Positions 1 through 12,277 are shown, counted from the first letter of the stretch. The stretch: 64,000 nucleotides of DNA from Epiperipatus broadwayi (GCA_028023455.1 JAQFVV010006306.1:3313001-3377000), one strand, 5' to 3'. The notes: a model not told the origin generated them from the letters alone. A program made the numbers and translations.

Positions 1-41
1 TATTATTATTATTATTATTATTGTTGTTGTTGTTGTTGTTG

Positions 42-84
<43 letters not shown>

Positions 85-93
85 CATCATCAT
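1..93. repeat. TTA/TTG/CAT trinucleotide microsatellite
   Basis: A TTA array is interrupted by a TTG block (about 22-45) and ends in a few CAT units. It is simple repeat with no coding evidence. Confidence 0.95.
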
Positions 94-149
94 CAACTCG
101 AATCAATTATTACAGTGAAATGTTTAATAGTACAATAGTTTTAAGTATT

Positions 150-970
150 GTTTATATTCTCTTGTTCACAGTCATGGAAGCCTTATGATCCCAAAGCTGG
201 CTTCAGCATTATGGTAAATGTTATATATATATATATAATATAGGGAGCATACCAATAGCTCAAACAAGCTTTTATTTAATAAATGCGGTAAGAGAAAATA
301 TTTAAAATCTCTATTTAGAATATTCCTATCCCCAAGACAATTGGTTTTGAGCTTCCTAAAAACAATGTCATGTTATATATGACTTGCTTTATTATTATAT
401 ATGTATGTGTGAGTGCGGGCACACATACGCATGGCAATGTATATAATTCTCTTTCAAATTATTTAGATGGCACAAAGCCAAAGCCTGCCTTTAAAGTCCA
501 ATTCATTTTGCTTTATAGATTTTATGATAACTAATTTATTGATTGCCTGTATATCTTAGGACCAGATGGTCCTGAATAGTGATGATGATCAGTATTGATA
601 TAATAATTCAAGCATTTTTTGATATACATTTAACTTTTATAGTTATTTTTGCATTTAGGTATATGCATACCGATGAAATATTGTTTGCCCCTTCATAATA
701 TTATGCCCTAAATTTGGTATTAAGGAAGATTAGCGTAAGATTTCATATAGTTTTTTTTAAAAATCCAGTTATAAAGAATGACTAATTGATTGCCGATTAC
801 TTGCTGGCTATTATGATGATAATGATAGTTGGTGATACTATATTAATTACTCACTTATTTAATTACATTGGCTTCTGGTGATGATTTTTTGTTCATTTAC
901 GTTTATATTCATATTTCCTTGTTACCTTTTCATTCTGTATATTATAAGTGGTACCCAATCTGACCCTGTT
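150..970 (+). repeat. Family F interspersed repeat, copy 1
   Basis: This stretch matches 36580-37130 in order, including the shared words TCTTGTTCACA near the start and GATAACTAATTTATTGAT in the middle. It also matches 58250-58760 more weakly. A family B half-element interrupts it at 238-395. No ORF or RT signature is visible, so the class is unknown. Confidence 0.6.
238..395 (+). repeat. Family B foldback, single arm
   Basis: The segment carries the family B arm words ACCAATAGCTC, AACAAGCTTTTAT and AAAATCTCTATTTAGAA, shared with 31955-32285 and 51060-51230. Only one arm is present, so the copy is truncated. It lies inside family F. Confidence 0.65.
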
Positions 971-1254
971 GATGTTATTGTTTCCAGCATTATATTTGGC
1001 TATCTAACTTGGGCACAATAACAATGACGTCATGTATGTACTGTTATGTTTAGGAACCAACGAGGATGATAAAAGTTAGGGTTGTATATTTATCATACTG
1101 AAATGATGGCTTTAAACTACTTTATATAATTATATATCCTAAAAAATGCTATAATGCTGAGAATCAGCTAAAGAAATTATATATATATATATAAAGCAGC
1201 ACACCTATAGGTATACTTGGCATAGAAGGAGAGGGAAAGGTATAATGAGGCAAT

Positions 1255-1435
1255 GACTAATATTTCTGCCTTGTAATTATCTCTACATCACTATCACACA
1301 AGGTAGGGACTGGTTTCTAACCAGTTTTAACACCTTTGGAATCTTATGTGACAGTGATGGAGTGAAAATTACAGAACAGAAATATTATTCATTATTGGAT
1401 AATCTCTAGTCTAATGAATGACTAATAAATTTATT
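1255..1435. repeat. Family G short inverted-repeat element
   Basis: It shares TAATCTCTAGTCTAATGAAT and a central block with 34340-34532 and, in part, 35100-35215. The 34340 copy has matching inverted ends; this copy keeps the right end (1397-1425) and a worn left end. Confidence 0.5.
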
Positions 1436-1877
1436 AATATAATGAGGCAAATTTGTAAGAAAAGGAAAATGGGCAGGAAGGTTTTGGAGAGATGTTTTAG
1501 GTAAACTGCGTTTGAGATTTAAAATATCTGGTACATTAGAGGATTATTGAATTAATAACAAATCATAATATAATAATTTATAAAATAGTCTAGAATTAAA
1601 AGTAAAATAAAAATAGTGCAATCACAAGAAAAATCAATTGATTGGTTCTGAGGAATATCTAATTAATCACCATGGATATTAATAAATATTTCAAATAAAA
1701 GAATGTGACGATTTTATTTTATAAAAATTAGATTAAGTATTTGAAAACCAGGCACTCTTCCCAAACCTGGGGACTTAATTGTAAGTATATGGGATTTGAA
1801 CTCAGATTTTCAAGCACCCTTCAACTATCCACACTATCTCATACAACTGATAAACATGACCACACACATGTAGAAAA

Positions 1878-1941
1878 GATAAATAATCATCAATATACGT
1901 ATTTCATGCTAAACCAGCACTCATCAGTTGGCCCAGATTAT
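1878..1941 (-). ncRNA. Hammerhead ribozyme motif, family C (left arm)
   Basis: On the minus strand the order is GATAATCTGG-like stem I strand, CTGATGA core (complement at 1921-1927), hairpin GTGCT-GGTTT-AGCAT, GAAA, TAC, a short loop, ATGAT, and ATTTATC as the other stem I strand. The conserved CUGANGA and GAAA boxes are intact. Stem III is only about 3 bp, like the minimal hammerheads known from Penelope-like elements. The base after stem III is A where U16.1 is usual, so activity is uncertain. Confidence 0.7.
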
Positions 1942-1958
1942 ATATATGTATGGGAGAT

Positions 1959-2023
1959 GATAATCTGGACCAACTGATGAGTGCTGGTTTAGCATGAAAT
2001 ACATTTATTGGTGATTATTTATC
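1959..2023 (+). ncRNA. Hammerhead ribozyme motif, family C (right arm)
   Basis: CTGATGA lies at 1974-1980 and GAAA at 1996-1999. They flank a hairpin with stem GTGCT/AGCAT and loop GGTTT. A tiny stem III follows (TAC/GTG), then AT and the stem I return strand ending ATTTATC. The 5' side GATAAT can pair with that return strand. Confidence 0.72.
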
Positions 2024-2179
2024 TTTTCTACATGTGTGTGGTTATGTGTATCAGTTGTATGAGATAGTGGGGATAATTGAAGGGTGCTTGAAAATCTGAG
2101 TTCAAATCCCCTATACTTACAATTAAGCTCCCAGATTTGTGAAGAGTGCCTGGTTTTCAAATATTTACACATCAAGCTT

Positions 2180-2600
2180 GTATCCTGCCTATCCCTTGTC
2201 TATGTATTTAAATGGATAAGGTCCTATACATGAGGAGTCAGAGTGACGAGGTCAACATGGGCATGGCAATAATATTGGCATCAGAATGGGATTTGGGTTT
2301 TCATCATCAGATTTTCAATGATATGAATGGCTGAAAAGTTGGAGGTTGGAGTGGATTGAAGCCTGTCCATTAAAATATGAAGATTTGCTATCTTAATATA
2401 AACTGAGCACTGATTATATATATATATGTGGGAGATGATAATCTGGACCAACTGATGAGTGCTGGTTTAGCATGAAGTATGTATATTGGTGATTATTTAT
2501 CTTTTCTATATGTGTGTGGTCATGTGTATCAGTTGCATGAGATAGTGTGGATAGTTGAAGGGTGCTTGAAAATCTGAGTTCAAATCCCATATACTTAAAA
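2180..2600 (+). repeat. Family C element, near full length
   Basis: This copy defines the family order. A conserved 5' part (TGTATTTAAATGGAT, GGTCAACATGGGCATGGCA, CATCATCAGATTTTCAATG) is followed by GAAGCCTGTCCATTAAA. After that come GAGCACTGATTATATA, the hammerhead segment, and the tRNA-like 3' module ending GAGTTCAAATCCC. Similar copies lie at 13235, 26706, 37130 and 37925 (plus) and 43415 (minus). There is no ORF, so the element is non-autonomous. Confidence 0.8.
2437..2503 (+). ncRNA. Hammerhead motif, family C, damaged GAAA box
   Basis: CTGATGA at 2452-2458 and hairpin GTGCT/AGCAT are kept, but the GAAA box reads GAAG (2473-2476). This copy is probably inactive. Confidence 0.6.
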
Positions 2601-2904
2601 AAATTAGATAAGTAAAAAATCTAAAAAAAAAAAAACGAAAAGATAAGCTATCGCTGAGAAAGAATCGAGGACAGAAGTGTGGTTTGAAGCAGTGGAAAAT
2701 CGAACTAAGAACATTTGTTTCTGGGGATTCAGATAAAAAAGACAACAACAAAAAAAATGAAACAGGTTGCTTTGATCTTTATTTTTATTAAGCCTCAGGC
2801 TGATAAACTGTAAAGGTAATATGGAATTATAATACTAGCCTGTACATTGTTTAGAGAAAGACTGTAAACTTAGTATGGATTTATAATATGAGCACATATT
2901 AAAG
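2601..2904. other. AT-rich spacer
   Basis: Short A tracts and unique AT-rich sequence. I see no repeat, RNA or coding signal. Confidence 0.5.
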
Positions 2905-3290
2905 GAGATTTGAACCAAGTCTTTCAAACTCCCTTTAGTCATCCACTCCATTTTATACAACTGAAACACATGACCACACATATATAAAAAAGATAAATGA
3001 TCTCTAATATCCATATTTCATGCTAAAGAGTTGGAGCGTGGAGAAGATTGAAGCCTGTCTATTAAAGTTAGGGGATTTTCTATCCTAATATATATCGAGA
3101 ACTAATTGTATATATGTGTGGGAGGTGATAATTCGGACCAAGTGATGAGTGCTGCTTCTGCACCAAATACGATTGTTGGAGATCATTTATTTTTTTCACA
3201 TGTATGAAGTCATATGAAGTCATATGTATCAGTGATGAAGTGGATGATTAAAAAGAGCTTGAAAAGTTTGAGTTCAAATTCCCTCTAATT
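2905..3290. repeat. Family C foldback, diverged
   Basis: The left arm (2905-3018, inverted) and right arm (about 3125-3290) both carry the TTCAAAT end of family C. Between them lies the GAAGCCTGTC part. The hammerhead core in the right arm has decayed to GTGATGAG at 3152 with CAAA for GAAA. The left arm is cut just after the GAAA position. Confidence 0.65.
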
Positions 3291-3671
3291 ACATCTAGCT
3301 TAAAATATAAACAGTAGTTCATCCAATGATTAGAAAAAGACTTTAAAGTTGATGAAATTATGATATTCACCTATATGCGTTAAAGAATAGACTCTAAAAT
3401 TTATATAGAAATAATTTTGAATTCTAGGAACTGTCCAAAAACTCCGCTGATATATCCAAGTGATAAATAATGTTCTCGCGATATGACAAAATCTCAATTT
3501 ACATCAATAATTAAAAAATTAAAACGCAAATTTCCTACAGTTATAATTTCTCAATAGGGAATGGGGAGTTTTAATAAGTAAGCTTGTGGTTAAGACCTGT
3601 AGAGGTCCCTACCTTCGTATTACCAAGCGCACATGCTTAAAGGTTTAATGCCTTAGTAAATATTAATAACT

Positions 3672-4568
3672 GTCTTAATAACAGTAATGTGCTAGCATAA
3701 GAAATAGTGATCATATGATGTTTAGTGGTTTAACACCAATCCTGCCTAATAGGATAGTGATGGCTATGGTTTTTAAAGAGCCAAAGACTAAAATGTATGG
3801 GCACTGAACTGGGTTTAGAACTATATGACTATATAAGCTATTGAGCTCAGATTGAAAATATTATTGTATTTTAAATTTTTATTCTCATAGTTTTGTAGTT
3901 AAGCAGAGATAAAAGGTGGCTGCTGGAGGGTTGCATTAGATCCTAAGATCTAGGTGCAGTGCTCTCAGATCCAAAGATCCTCACTGACAAAGGCCAGAAA
4001 CCAGTCTGGAGATATTGGATGAGTAGGCACTAGATAGGGATTTTATGCACAAGCCTTCTGGCATCCATTGATTGCTCTGGTGGACACTGAGTAGCCCTAC
4101 TGTATGGAGAGTTTTGTCTGTTTTAATAACAGTAATGTGCTAGCATAAGAAATAATGATCATGTGATGTTTAGTGGCTTAACACCAATCCTGCCTAATAG
4201 GATAGTGGTGGCTATGGTTGTTAAAGAGCCAAAGACACCAAAATGTATGGGTACTGAACTGGGTTCAGACCCATATGACTATATAAGCTATTGAGCTTAG
4301 ATTGAAAATATTGGTGCTTTAAAAATTTTTATTCTCATAGTTTTGTAGTTAAGCAGAGATAAAAGGTGGCTGCTGGAGGGTTGCATTAGATCCTAAGATC
4401 TATGTGCAGTGCTCTCAGATCCAAAGATCCTCATTGACGAAGGCCACAAGCCAGAAACCAGTCTGGGGATATTGGATGAGTAGGCACTAGATGGAGATTT
4501 TAGGCACAAGCCTTCTGGCATTCATTGATTACTCTGGTTGGCACTACTGTATGGAGAGTTTTGCTTGC
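3672..4568 (+). repeat. Family A direct dimer, period about 448 bp
   Basis: Two head-to-tail units start at TTAATAACAGTAATGTGCTA (3675 and 4123). Each runs through GATCATATGATGTTTAGTGG, CCAATCCTGCCTAATAGGAT, GGTGGCTGCTGGAGGGTTGC and the hammerhead-like core to ACTGTATGGAGAGTTTTG. The second unit keeps TGACGAAGGCCACAAGCC-AGAAAC at about 4434; the first has lost the hairpin. Tandem units are typical of hammerhead-bearing retroelements and of Penelope pseudo-LTRs. Confidence 0.85.
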
Positions 4569-5849
4569 TTTAAAAGATTACATTTAATTATTAAGGTCTA
4601 AATTACGTATATATATAATTCATTTTTAAGAATATCTTTTTTTTTTTAATAATTATCTAATGAAACTAAAAATGATTTTGTAATAATGACGTAAGATTTT
4701 TTTCTTCAATTTTTACATAATTGCAATCTAAATATGTCATATTTATTAGATCAAATATTGGCAATATATGGATATAGTAGTATATATAGAAAAGGCTTTA
4801 ACCATTGAACTAATTCACGCACGCACGCATACATATATATTAAATATTAAAATCGATAAATGATTTACTATTTATTTCAGTTTTTCCTCGTGAAATCAAG
4901 TAACGTGATAGCATTTGTCCATAAAAGCTTTAACATAAATCCAGAAACTTTTCACAATGTAAATATACATTATTGAGGACAAGAACAGGATTCGTATTGA
5001 CTCAGTGAAGTTAAGAAACTACCGAACAATTGGAAAAAGCCATCAGCAGATCAAAAACACCCACAGAGCTGAGCTGGAAAACGTTGAATAAGCTTCTTAA
5101 TACTTCTTAGCCAGATAAAGTAAAAAAAATAGGAACAGCAAATAATTCTGAATGGATTGAACATAAAGGGGTTATAAATCTCAATTTCGTTACAAAACAA
5201 AGCATCAATAAAAGCAATAATATTAAATAAATGACAATATAGCGTATAGATATAGTCAAAAGTTAATTTTTTTACTATTTATAAAATGTATTAAATATAA
5301 ATCTTATATATATATATTATGAATATCTTTACTTACATGTAAGCAAATATTTTAGAATTTAAATTTACTGATAAAGTGTCCTCGATCATTCTCTCTCTCC
5401 TCTCCCTTTTTATATGGACATATATATATAATAAGATTCGAAATGTCTCTGGCGTAGTTATAAAACTTGGATATTTTTTTATCATATTTTAAAGTTTTAG
5501 AATTTGGATTAGAGCTCGTCCAACTCAGCAGATCATCCGATATTGGTTAGTAAATGGGTGTTTAGATATAGTAGGGAAATAAAGATTGAAAGCTGCTAAA
5601 ATCCTCAAACCTTGTGAATAAAGAGAGACGTTGGAGATGTTTTAGTCTTGAATTATGCTAATAGACTGTTCCATCGAGCCAACTAACTTTAATGTTAGTT
5701 CTCGTATCTGCTTTTCTTTTAAGATCGATATAACTAAGTATATTTAAAATAATCTTTCTCGTCTTTTTCTATTTTATCTTATAAATACTATAGCATAAAA
5801 TGATAATTAAAGCAATATTACTAATAATCATTATAGTATTCTGTCACAT
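4569..5849. other. AT-rich spacer
   Basis: About 1.3 kb with short TA runs and no repeat match inside the window. No ORF, tRNA or splice-supported exon stands out. Confidence 0.5.
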
Positions 5850-6270
5850 GGATAGTTCAGAGAGTAATCACATCATCAATTCATACATTTGTCCATTTCA
5901 TTCTCTTCATTATCCAACTCTTAAATTCCATGTAACTTCCCATCTCTTATATCTTCCAGCAATGTCAATCTCTTCTGTCTTTTTTCTTACTTCCACTCAC
6001 CATTCCCTCCAATACATTTTTCATTAAACTATAATTTCTTTTTAATATGTATTCAATCCAATTTCTCTTTCTGATTTCCTCAATCAATCTTTTTTCATTT
6101 ACTCTTTTCAAAACTTCTTCATTTGTTATTTTATTCAGCCAATTGATTTTTTCCATTCTTTCTCCATGTCCACATCTCAAAGGCCTCCGATCTGTTCCTA
6201 ATTTTATTACTCACTGTTAACGTTTCACAACTATACAATAGTACAACAACTAAATTGTGTTTCAAGAAAA
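5850..6270 (-). pseudogene. Decayed LINE reverse-transcriptase C-terminus (RTE/CR1-like)
   Basis: On the minus strand the frames read LLYSCETLTVSNKIRNRSEA and FEMWTWRK near 6260-6180. The next frame gives EKINWLNKITNEEVLKRVNE and a GSKKKDRRD end. This matches the usual C-terminal series of animal non-LTR reverse transcriptases (YGSETW, FEMWCWRRM, SWTDRVTNEEVL, EG...GKRGRGR). At least one frameshift near 6170 and stops after 5965 break it. Only the last ~140 residues remain, so it is a 5'-truncated dead copy. The exact clade is inferred. Confidence 0.75.
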
Positions 6271-6327
6271 ATATACGTATATTGCCTTAAAAAAACATTT
6301 TAAATACAAATATATTTAATACAAAAT

Positions 6328-6983
6328 CATCACCATTTCTTAGGCAAAACTCTCCATACAGTAGTGCCACTCAGAGCAAGCCAGAGTAATCAATGGATGC
6401 CAGAAGGCTTGTGCATAAAATCCCTATCTAGTGCCTAATCATTAAATACCCCCTGACTAGTTTCTAGCTTGTGATTACTCTGGCTTGCATTGAGTGGCAC
6501 TACTGTAGGGAGAGTTTTGCCTGTTTTAATAACAGTTATGTGCAAACATAAGAAATGGTGATCATGTGATGTTTAGTGGATTAATACCAATCCTGCCTAA
6601 TAGGATAGTGGTGGCTATGGTTATTAAAAAAACCAAAGACACCAAAATGTATGGGTACTGAACTGAGTTCAGACCTATATGGCTATATAAGCTAATGAGG
6701 TTATATATGAGCTTGGATTGAAAATATTGTGTTTTCAATTGTATTACCGTAGTTTTGTAATTAAATAGAGATAAAAGGTGGCTGGTGGAGGGTTGCATTA
6801 AATTCTAAGATCTAGTAGGTGCAGTGCTCTCAGATCCAAAGCTCCTCACTGGAAAGCCAGAAAGCAGTCTGGGGATATTGGATAAGTAGACACTAGATAG
6901 AAATTTTATAAACAAGCCTTCTGCAATCCATTGATTTCTCTGGATTGTGCTGAGTGGCACTATTATATGGAGAGTTTTGCCTG
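6328..6983. repeat. Family A foldback plus full unit
   Basis: An inverted left arm (6341-6475) starts GGCAAAACTCTCCATACAG and carries TTTCTAGCTTGTG, the complement of the hairpin-GAAAC region. It snaps straight into a right arm ending GGAGAGTTTTGCC at 6509, then runs on as a direct full unit to 6978. The copy therefore combines inverted and tandem arrangement. Confidence 0.8.
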
Positions 6984-7121
6984 AGTCTAGATGTTATGTT
7001 TTATTTTCTAATTTTCCAAAATCATTTATCAAAAACTGAAAAGCTTTTCATGTCTAAATTTAAAAATTAAGAATGTAAGTAAAGTCCTGGTATTTCCAAT
7101 ATTTGAAATTACATTCACAAA

Positions 7122-7510
7122 AACAACACTCAGTATAAGCTAGAACAATCAATGGATGCAGGATTTGTGCATAAAATCCTCTATCTAGGGCCTACTCATC
7201 CAATATTCCCAGACTAGTTTCTAGCTTGTGGCTTTCATCAGTGAGATGACTGCTGGAAGGTTGCATTAGATCCTAAGATCTAGGTGCAGTGCTCTCAGAT
7301 CCAAGACTCCTCACTGATAAAAGCCACAAACTAAAAACTAGTCTGGAATATTGGATGAGTAGGCACTGGATAGGAATTTTATGCGCAAATCTTTCTGCAT
7401 CCATTGATTATTCTCACTTACACTGAGTGACATTACTGTATGGAGAGTTTAGCCTCTGTGTAAACAGTTGTCATAAGCATAAAGAATAGTGATCATATGA
7501 TATTTGATGA
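7122..7510. repeat. Family A foldback
   Basis: The left arm (7127-7245, inverted) and right arm (7249-7453) meet near the centre. The left arm keeps a complete hammerhead-like core on the minus strand (complement of CTGATGA-AAGCCACAAGCTA-GAAAC). The right-arm core is damaged (CTGATAA, AAAAAC). Confidence 0.75.
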
Positions 7511-7954
7511 TGGTTATCAAATTTTAAATGGTGTTGAACTGTAATGATGTGAAATCTTATTGATATTTTACTATCAGCTCTAATTTTCAGTCGATGTCTG
7601 CATTGCTTCCATGAGACTATTTATTTATATTTTATTCTTTTCATGGCAGTTATTAAATATTTTGAATACAAATATGAAAATTCTTGAAGGTTATGCCATA
7701 TAGGTTCTAATATGTGTAAAGTAACTAAACCCCCATGAAAAAAATAAAACACCCATAATGTAAATTAGATTAGTTTAATTTTGAGGTTTCTAAATGTAGG
7801 ATTTGATATATATTTAGTATTTTTATGTTATCTTAAACAAAAACTTATTAAAAGTATTGTATAAATCAAATAACATAAGTTGCACTCCAAAATTTAATAC
7901 TTTTTAGACATATGCTGTTTTAAATGAGAGAGATTATAACGGTAATCATAGTTT
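7511..7954. other. AT-rich spacer
   Basis: No repeat match or coding signal seen. Confidence 0.4.
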
Positions 7955-8170
7955 AACTTCTAGCAGATACATTTTATTGAATCTGAGGCCATCAATCTCA
8001 AGAAGACATTCTTTGATGTTAAAGAAAGTTGTTTTTTGAAATGAATGATGGGAAGGATTATTTGTTTTGTGTATATATATATATATATGTTGTTTGTATC
8101 ATTTGAAAAGGTCTATTTATTGTTAATAGATGAAGTACGGAAGAAAGTATTGCAATGTTATATGATTTTC
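7955..8170 (+). repeat. Family E repeat, partial copy
   Basis: It shares GAGGCCATCAATCTCAAGAA, GATGGGAAGG and AAGGTCTATTTATTGTTAAT with the centre and right arm of the E foldback at 8495-8840. A TA run lies at 8071-8086. Confidence 0.6.
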
Positions 8171-8494
8171 TATTTTAATAATCATGTTACATATATGAAA
8201 GAAATAATAATGAAAGAAAAATCAAGAAGCTATGTTAATATATAAATACAAGCAAGAATTAATCAATAGGCAAGCAGCAAACATTAAGATCACGGAATTA
8301 TGGGAACGTTGCCCTTTCAAAGTATTAGTTGATAAAGGCTATGAGGATAATCAAAAGTGCTTCTAAGTGACATTTATACTTTTTGTTCTTTTTAAAAAAA
8401 ATTTAATTACTGTATTTTCTAATATTTATTTATAAGTTTATATATATATATATATATATATAACACCAAAACTGTCTAACACTATACTAGCAAA

Positions 8495-8840
8495 AATAAA
8501 AATGCAAAACCATAAAACAATACAATACTAGATTAAATTTTTAAATTTTTACCAAAATCCTTACACAACCATGGTTTCATCTACTACAAATAGACCTTCT
8601 CAAGTGATTCTGAGGCTATCAATCTCATGAAGACTTCTTTTGATATTAAGGGAAGGTGGAATTTGTAGTGAATTATGGGAAGGTTTGTTTGTATAATATA
8701 TATATGTTTTCCTTTAGATTGATTTTCACTTGAGAAGGTCTATTTGTAGTAGATGAAACCATGGTTGTGTAAGGATTTTGGTAAAAAAAAAATTTAAAAT
8801 TTAATCTAGTATTGTATTGTTTTATGGTTTTGCATATATA
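8495..8840. repeat. Family E foldback element
   Basis: Arms 8497-8606 and 8725-8835 are near-perfect inverted copies (AACCATGGTTTCATCTACTA and its complement; ACAATACTAGATTAAATTT and its complement). The centre holds GAGGCTATCAATCTCATGAA. TA runs lie just outside each arm (8438-8462, 8834-8860). No transposase or hammerhead core is seen. Confidence 0.75.
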
Positions 8841-9093
8841 TATATATATATATATATATGTTAAGTGATGATGAGCCAATAAATCACTGTTGGAACTTTA
8901 GTCATTTATTGAAATGATCTCTAAAGATAAGTTTGGCTGAGCAGGTTGGTTTATATGCTAATGTTATATGATAGTAAACTATATATAATCATCATATGAG
9001 ATAGATTTTAAATTTGATTACATTCTGGAACTCTCTAAGTCTGCTTAGGTCATATCTCTTTTATTCATTAGATCCTAGTGGTTGTATGTTTTA

Positions 9094-9352
9094 AGCCAAT
9101 AAACATCACATGATCACCAAATCCCCATCTAGTGCCTACTCATCCAATATCCCCAGACTAGTTTCTGGCTTGTGGCCTTCGTCAGTGAAGAGCCTTGGAT
9201 CTGAGAGCACTGCACCTAGATCTTAGAAACTAGTCTGGGGATATTGGATGAGTAGGCACTAGATGGGGATTTTATGCACACGCCTTCTAGCATCCATTGA
9301 TTTCTCTGGCTTGCATTGAGTGGGCAATATGTATAGAGAGTTTTGCCTGTTT
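9094..9352. repeat. Family A foldback, short
   Basis: The left end AAACATCACATGATCACC leads into the inverted arm. This holds the complement of CTGACGA-AGGCCACAAGCCA-GAAAC near 9160-9190. It snaps into a right arm ending GAGAGTTTTGCCTGTTTTAA. Confidence 0.8.
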
Positions 9353-12277
9353 TAATGGTTGTATATTTTATGGAATATTTGCTGTTACAACCTTGTTATT
9401 TTTTTTTGTCTTATAAAAAATTGTAATATTGACAATTGTTTAATGAATTTGAAAGCTTTTTAAAATCAATCATAGATTTTGTTTAGTAGTTTTAGAGTTG
9501 GAGATATCTATTTTTAATGATGAAATTGTTATAAATTTGGGATCAATTTTTATTGTTACCCTCAATGTACTCATTCACTGGCGTGCGCTCTTGTAATTAA
9601 TTGTAGATTCAACAATATTATCTAGAACACTTTAAAAAATAGTAACTGGTCTTGTGATCTTGCCTTATAATTTCAGATTGTTATGGAGTGTGTTTAAATA
9701 AAAAATTTCCAGTGACTTTATGCAACACTAAAACTGGTAATCCATATAAAATATTCACATATTCAAGTAATTGAGTTGAGATTATAGCATTATGATAAAT
9801 CTTTTATTTTTTAATTTATTACATATATAATCAACATCTTGAAGTCTATGTACAACATCTCAACTTTTAAGTTTTTCTTTCTACTGAAGAAAGTTTCCAA
9901 AATATTTAAATTGTTTCACATTCTTAAAGTTATAATTAGCCAAGCTAAAAATTTCCAAAGATTTTTTTTTCTCTTTATTTATAATGATTTTGAGTTCTTT
10001 TTTTAAACATTAATTATTAAATTAATTTTTATCAAAAGATTTATTTAAAATATTTAGAACGTTCTGCAGATTATCTTTGGAATTGGTAAAAATGTCACAA
10101 CTCATCAGGTTTTGTAAATCTAGAGCCAAAAAAAAATGAAGTTTTTGTTTTTACTTCTATTCAATTCAAATTTATTTATGTATGTAGTTGTGGTAGAGTA
10201 AATGTCTGAAGTGTTAGTAGATCCTGAATCAAGTCTCAACCTTTTGCTGTGGATGTTCAAATGTCAAATGACAACCTAGGCAACAAAAATTTGACTATTA
10301 CTATTATTAATATTAAACTTCTTTCAGTTTAATAAAAAAAATCAAACTTATATATGCAGTTTTAAAATAATGATAATATAATTTTCTGAAGTTAATAGAT
10401 TAAGGCTCAACCTGTTACTTTGAATGTTCAAATGTCAAATGACAACCTAGGCAACAACTATTTGACTATTACTGTTATTAATATTAAAACTTTTTTCAGT
10501 TTAATGAAAAAAATTTCAAACTTATAGTTTGTATATTCTTTTTTAAAAAAAATTAATGAAAAGTTATTAATATAAAATATAGTTAAGCTATAATCAAATA
10601 TTCATGAATGCGATTCAATCCTCATAGTTATGCATTTAATATTAGTTTATTGTAAATAATCCAATTAAATAACGGAATTAAATAAATGTTATATTAAATA
10701 AAAAATTTGAAAAACAAGTAATATTGAGATTAATTAGCACATCGTTTTATGTTTCCAAAGACGACGACAGACTTTTTTCTCTCTCCTCAGACATTATTTA
10801 AAAAGCAATCAATGACAACAGATTTGAATTAGATTCTCTTCTCCTTCCAGATGTAATTGTAAGAATTGCAGCTAAAGTTGTCATTTTGAAAAGTTCGTAA
10901 TTAAATTGACAGGTTCGAAATCCTTAAGCGTATTGAAATGCAGGAGTTTGACTAAAACGAAAGTTGAAATGGTCATGGTTTGAATTATAAAAAAAAAGCA
11001 ATGATAAATTACATCGTACTGAGTTGAAGTCGCTTTTCAATGTAGAAGATTTAAGTGTCATTTATATACCATTTTATTTGAATATCAATACGGAACCAGT
11101 ATTTAAATGAGCATTAATTGACACTCGCAACAAAGTCTTAAATCAAACTAGATAGCCTAACAGACTGACATGAATTTCCACTAAACCTTAAAGCTTCTTA
11201 TTAAAAGTAGCAATAAATTTATTGATACGACTTTTAAAATAACGTAAAAATTATTTTCAATTTTATTACTTAGTTCCGATTTATTTATTTTTTTAAATCG
11301 ACTTCGTTAGAATAGGAAATTGTTTCTCAATTATGCTTATTATATGAAGTACATATATATTTAGAATCAGTATCATTCGTTAACAAAACTATTAAATCGA
11401 AATGATATAGTCAGAGGCTCTGAATAATAGCTGAGCTCCAAAATATCAACTCATAAACAATCATCTCAATGAATTAGCTAATTGGAGGTCGTTTTTATTT
11501 TCTTCAAACTGCAAATGATTGAAAAATATTTAGCTTTTGAAATATAAATTATCACCATTTTACTGAAAGTACTCTTCAATATTTAAAATCACGGGATTCC
11601 AGTGAATTGTCCCAAAGCCTCTATTTTTTATTAATAATTATTATTATCAGATAGTAGCCAATCATAAATGAGCAAAACTACCTGATTTCAAAGAATGAAA
11701 GTCGAAGAAGAAATTAAGAGTTAGTGTTATAATATATACCTTGTAGAAATCATTAAAATGGCTGTATATACATAATCTTGACACTGCTTGATACTTTGAA
11801 ATATAATATTTCCTGCAGTAAACTTTTTTTTTTCTAGAAAGATTTCAACATCATGCCTAATTGTGCTTCTTAATACCCTTCCAGTCAAAATAATTAACAC
11901 TACACATCTTTAGAATATCTTTAATATTACCTTTATAACATAAATAAGTCTGCTTCATTGACAAAAATTATATTCAAATTTATAATAACGTAAGGATATA
12001 TGTTTGTAATTAGAGATTTAACATCACCACACCCAGAAAGCTGAGGAATATAATTAATTGGTTTTGTGATCTTTCACTTGTTCTTTCAAAATCTGGTAGA
12101 AAAGTCTTAAACAATTTTTTTTCAATGCTTTTATATTATATTTGTATCAGCTCTATAATTTACTTCAAGTATTATTGTTAGAATGACAGTCCTATATGCA
12201 AATAATTTAATTGAAACAGTTATGGTATACTACATTTTAAAACTATTAAATGCAATACCATCCTCATTTGTATCTAA
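9353..12277. other. AT-rich spacer with one local duplication
   Basis: About 2.9 kb of AT-rich, apparently unique sequence. The only structure seen is the 10205-10530 duplication. No ORF of note and no recognisable exon. Confidence 0.5.
10205..10530 (+). repeat. Local tandem duplication, about 180 bp period
   Basis: GTTCAAATGTCAAATGACAA followed by CCTAGGCAAC recurs at about 10254 and 10428. The flanking TTGACTATTACT, ATTAATATTAAA and TTTCAGTTTAAT words match too. Confidence 0.8.

Larger units (their letters stand above)
1737..2165. repeat. Family C foldback with two opposed hammerhead motifs
   Basis: Two arms of about 200 bp (1737-1943 and 1957-2165) are near-perfect inverted copies around a short TA-rich loop. 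Both ends read TTTGAAAACCAGGCACTC or its complement. Each arm holds the C tRNA-like module (TTCAAATCCC word) and one hammerhead core, so each strand carries one ribozyme motif. A transcript would fold into a long hairpin with both cores near the loop. Confidence 0.85.
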
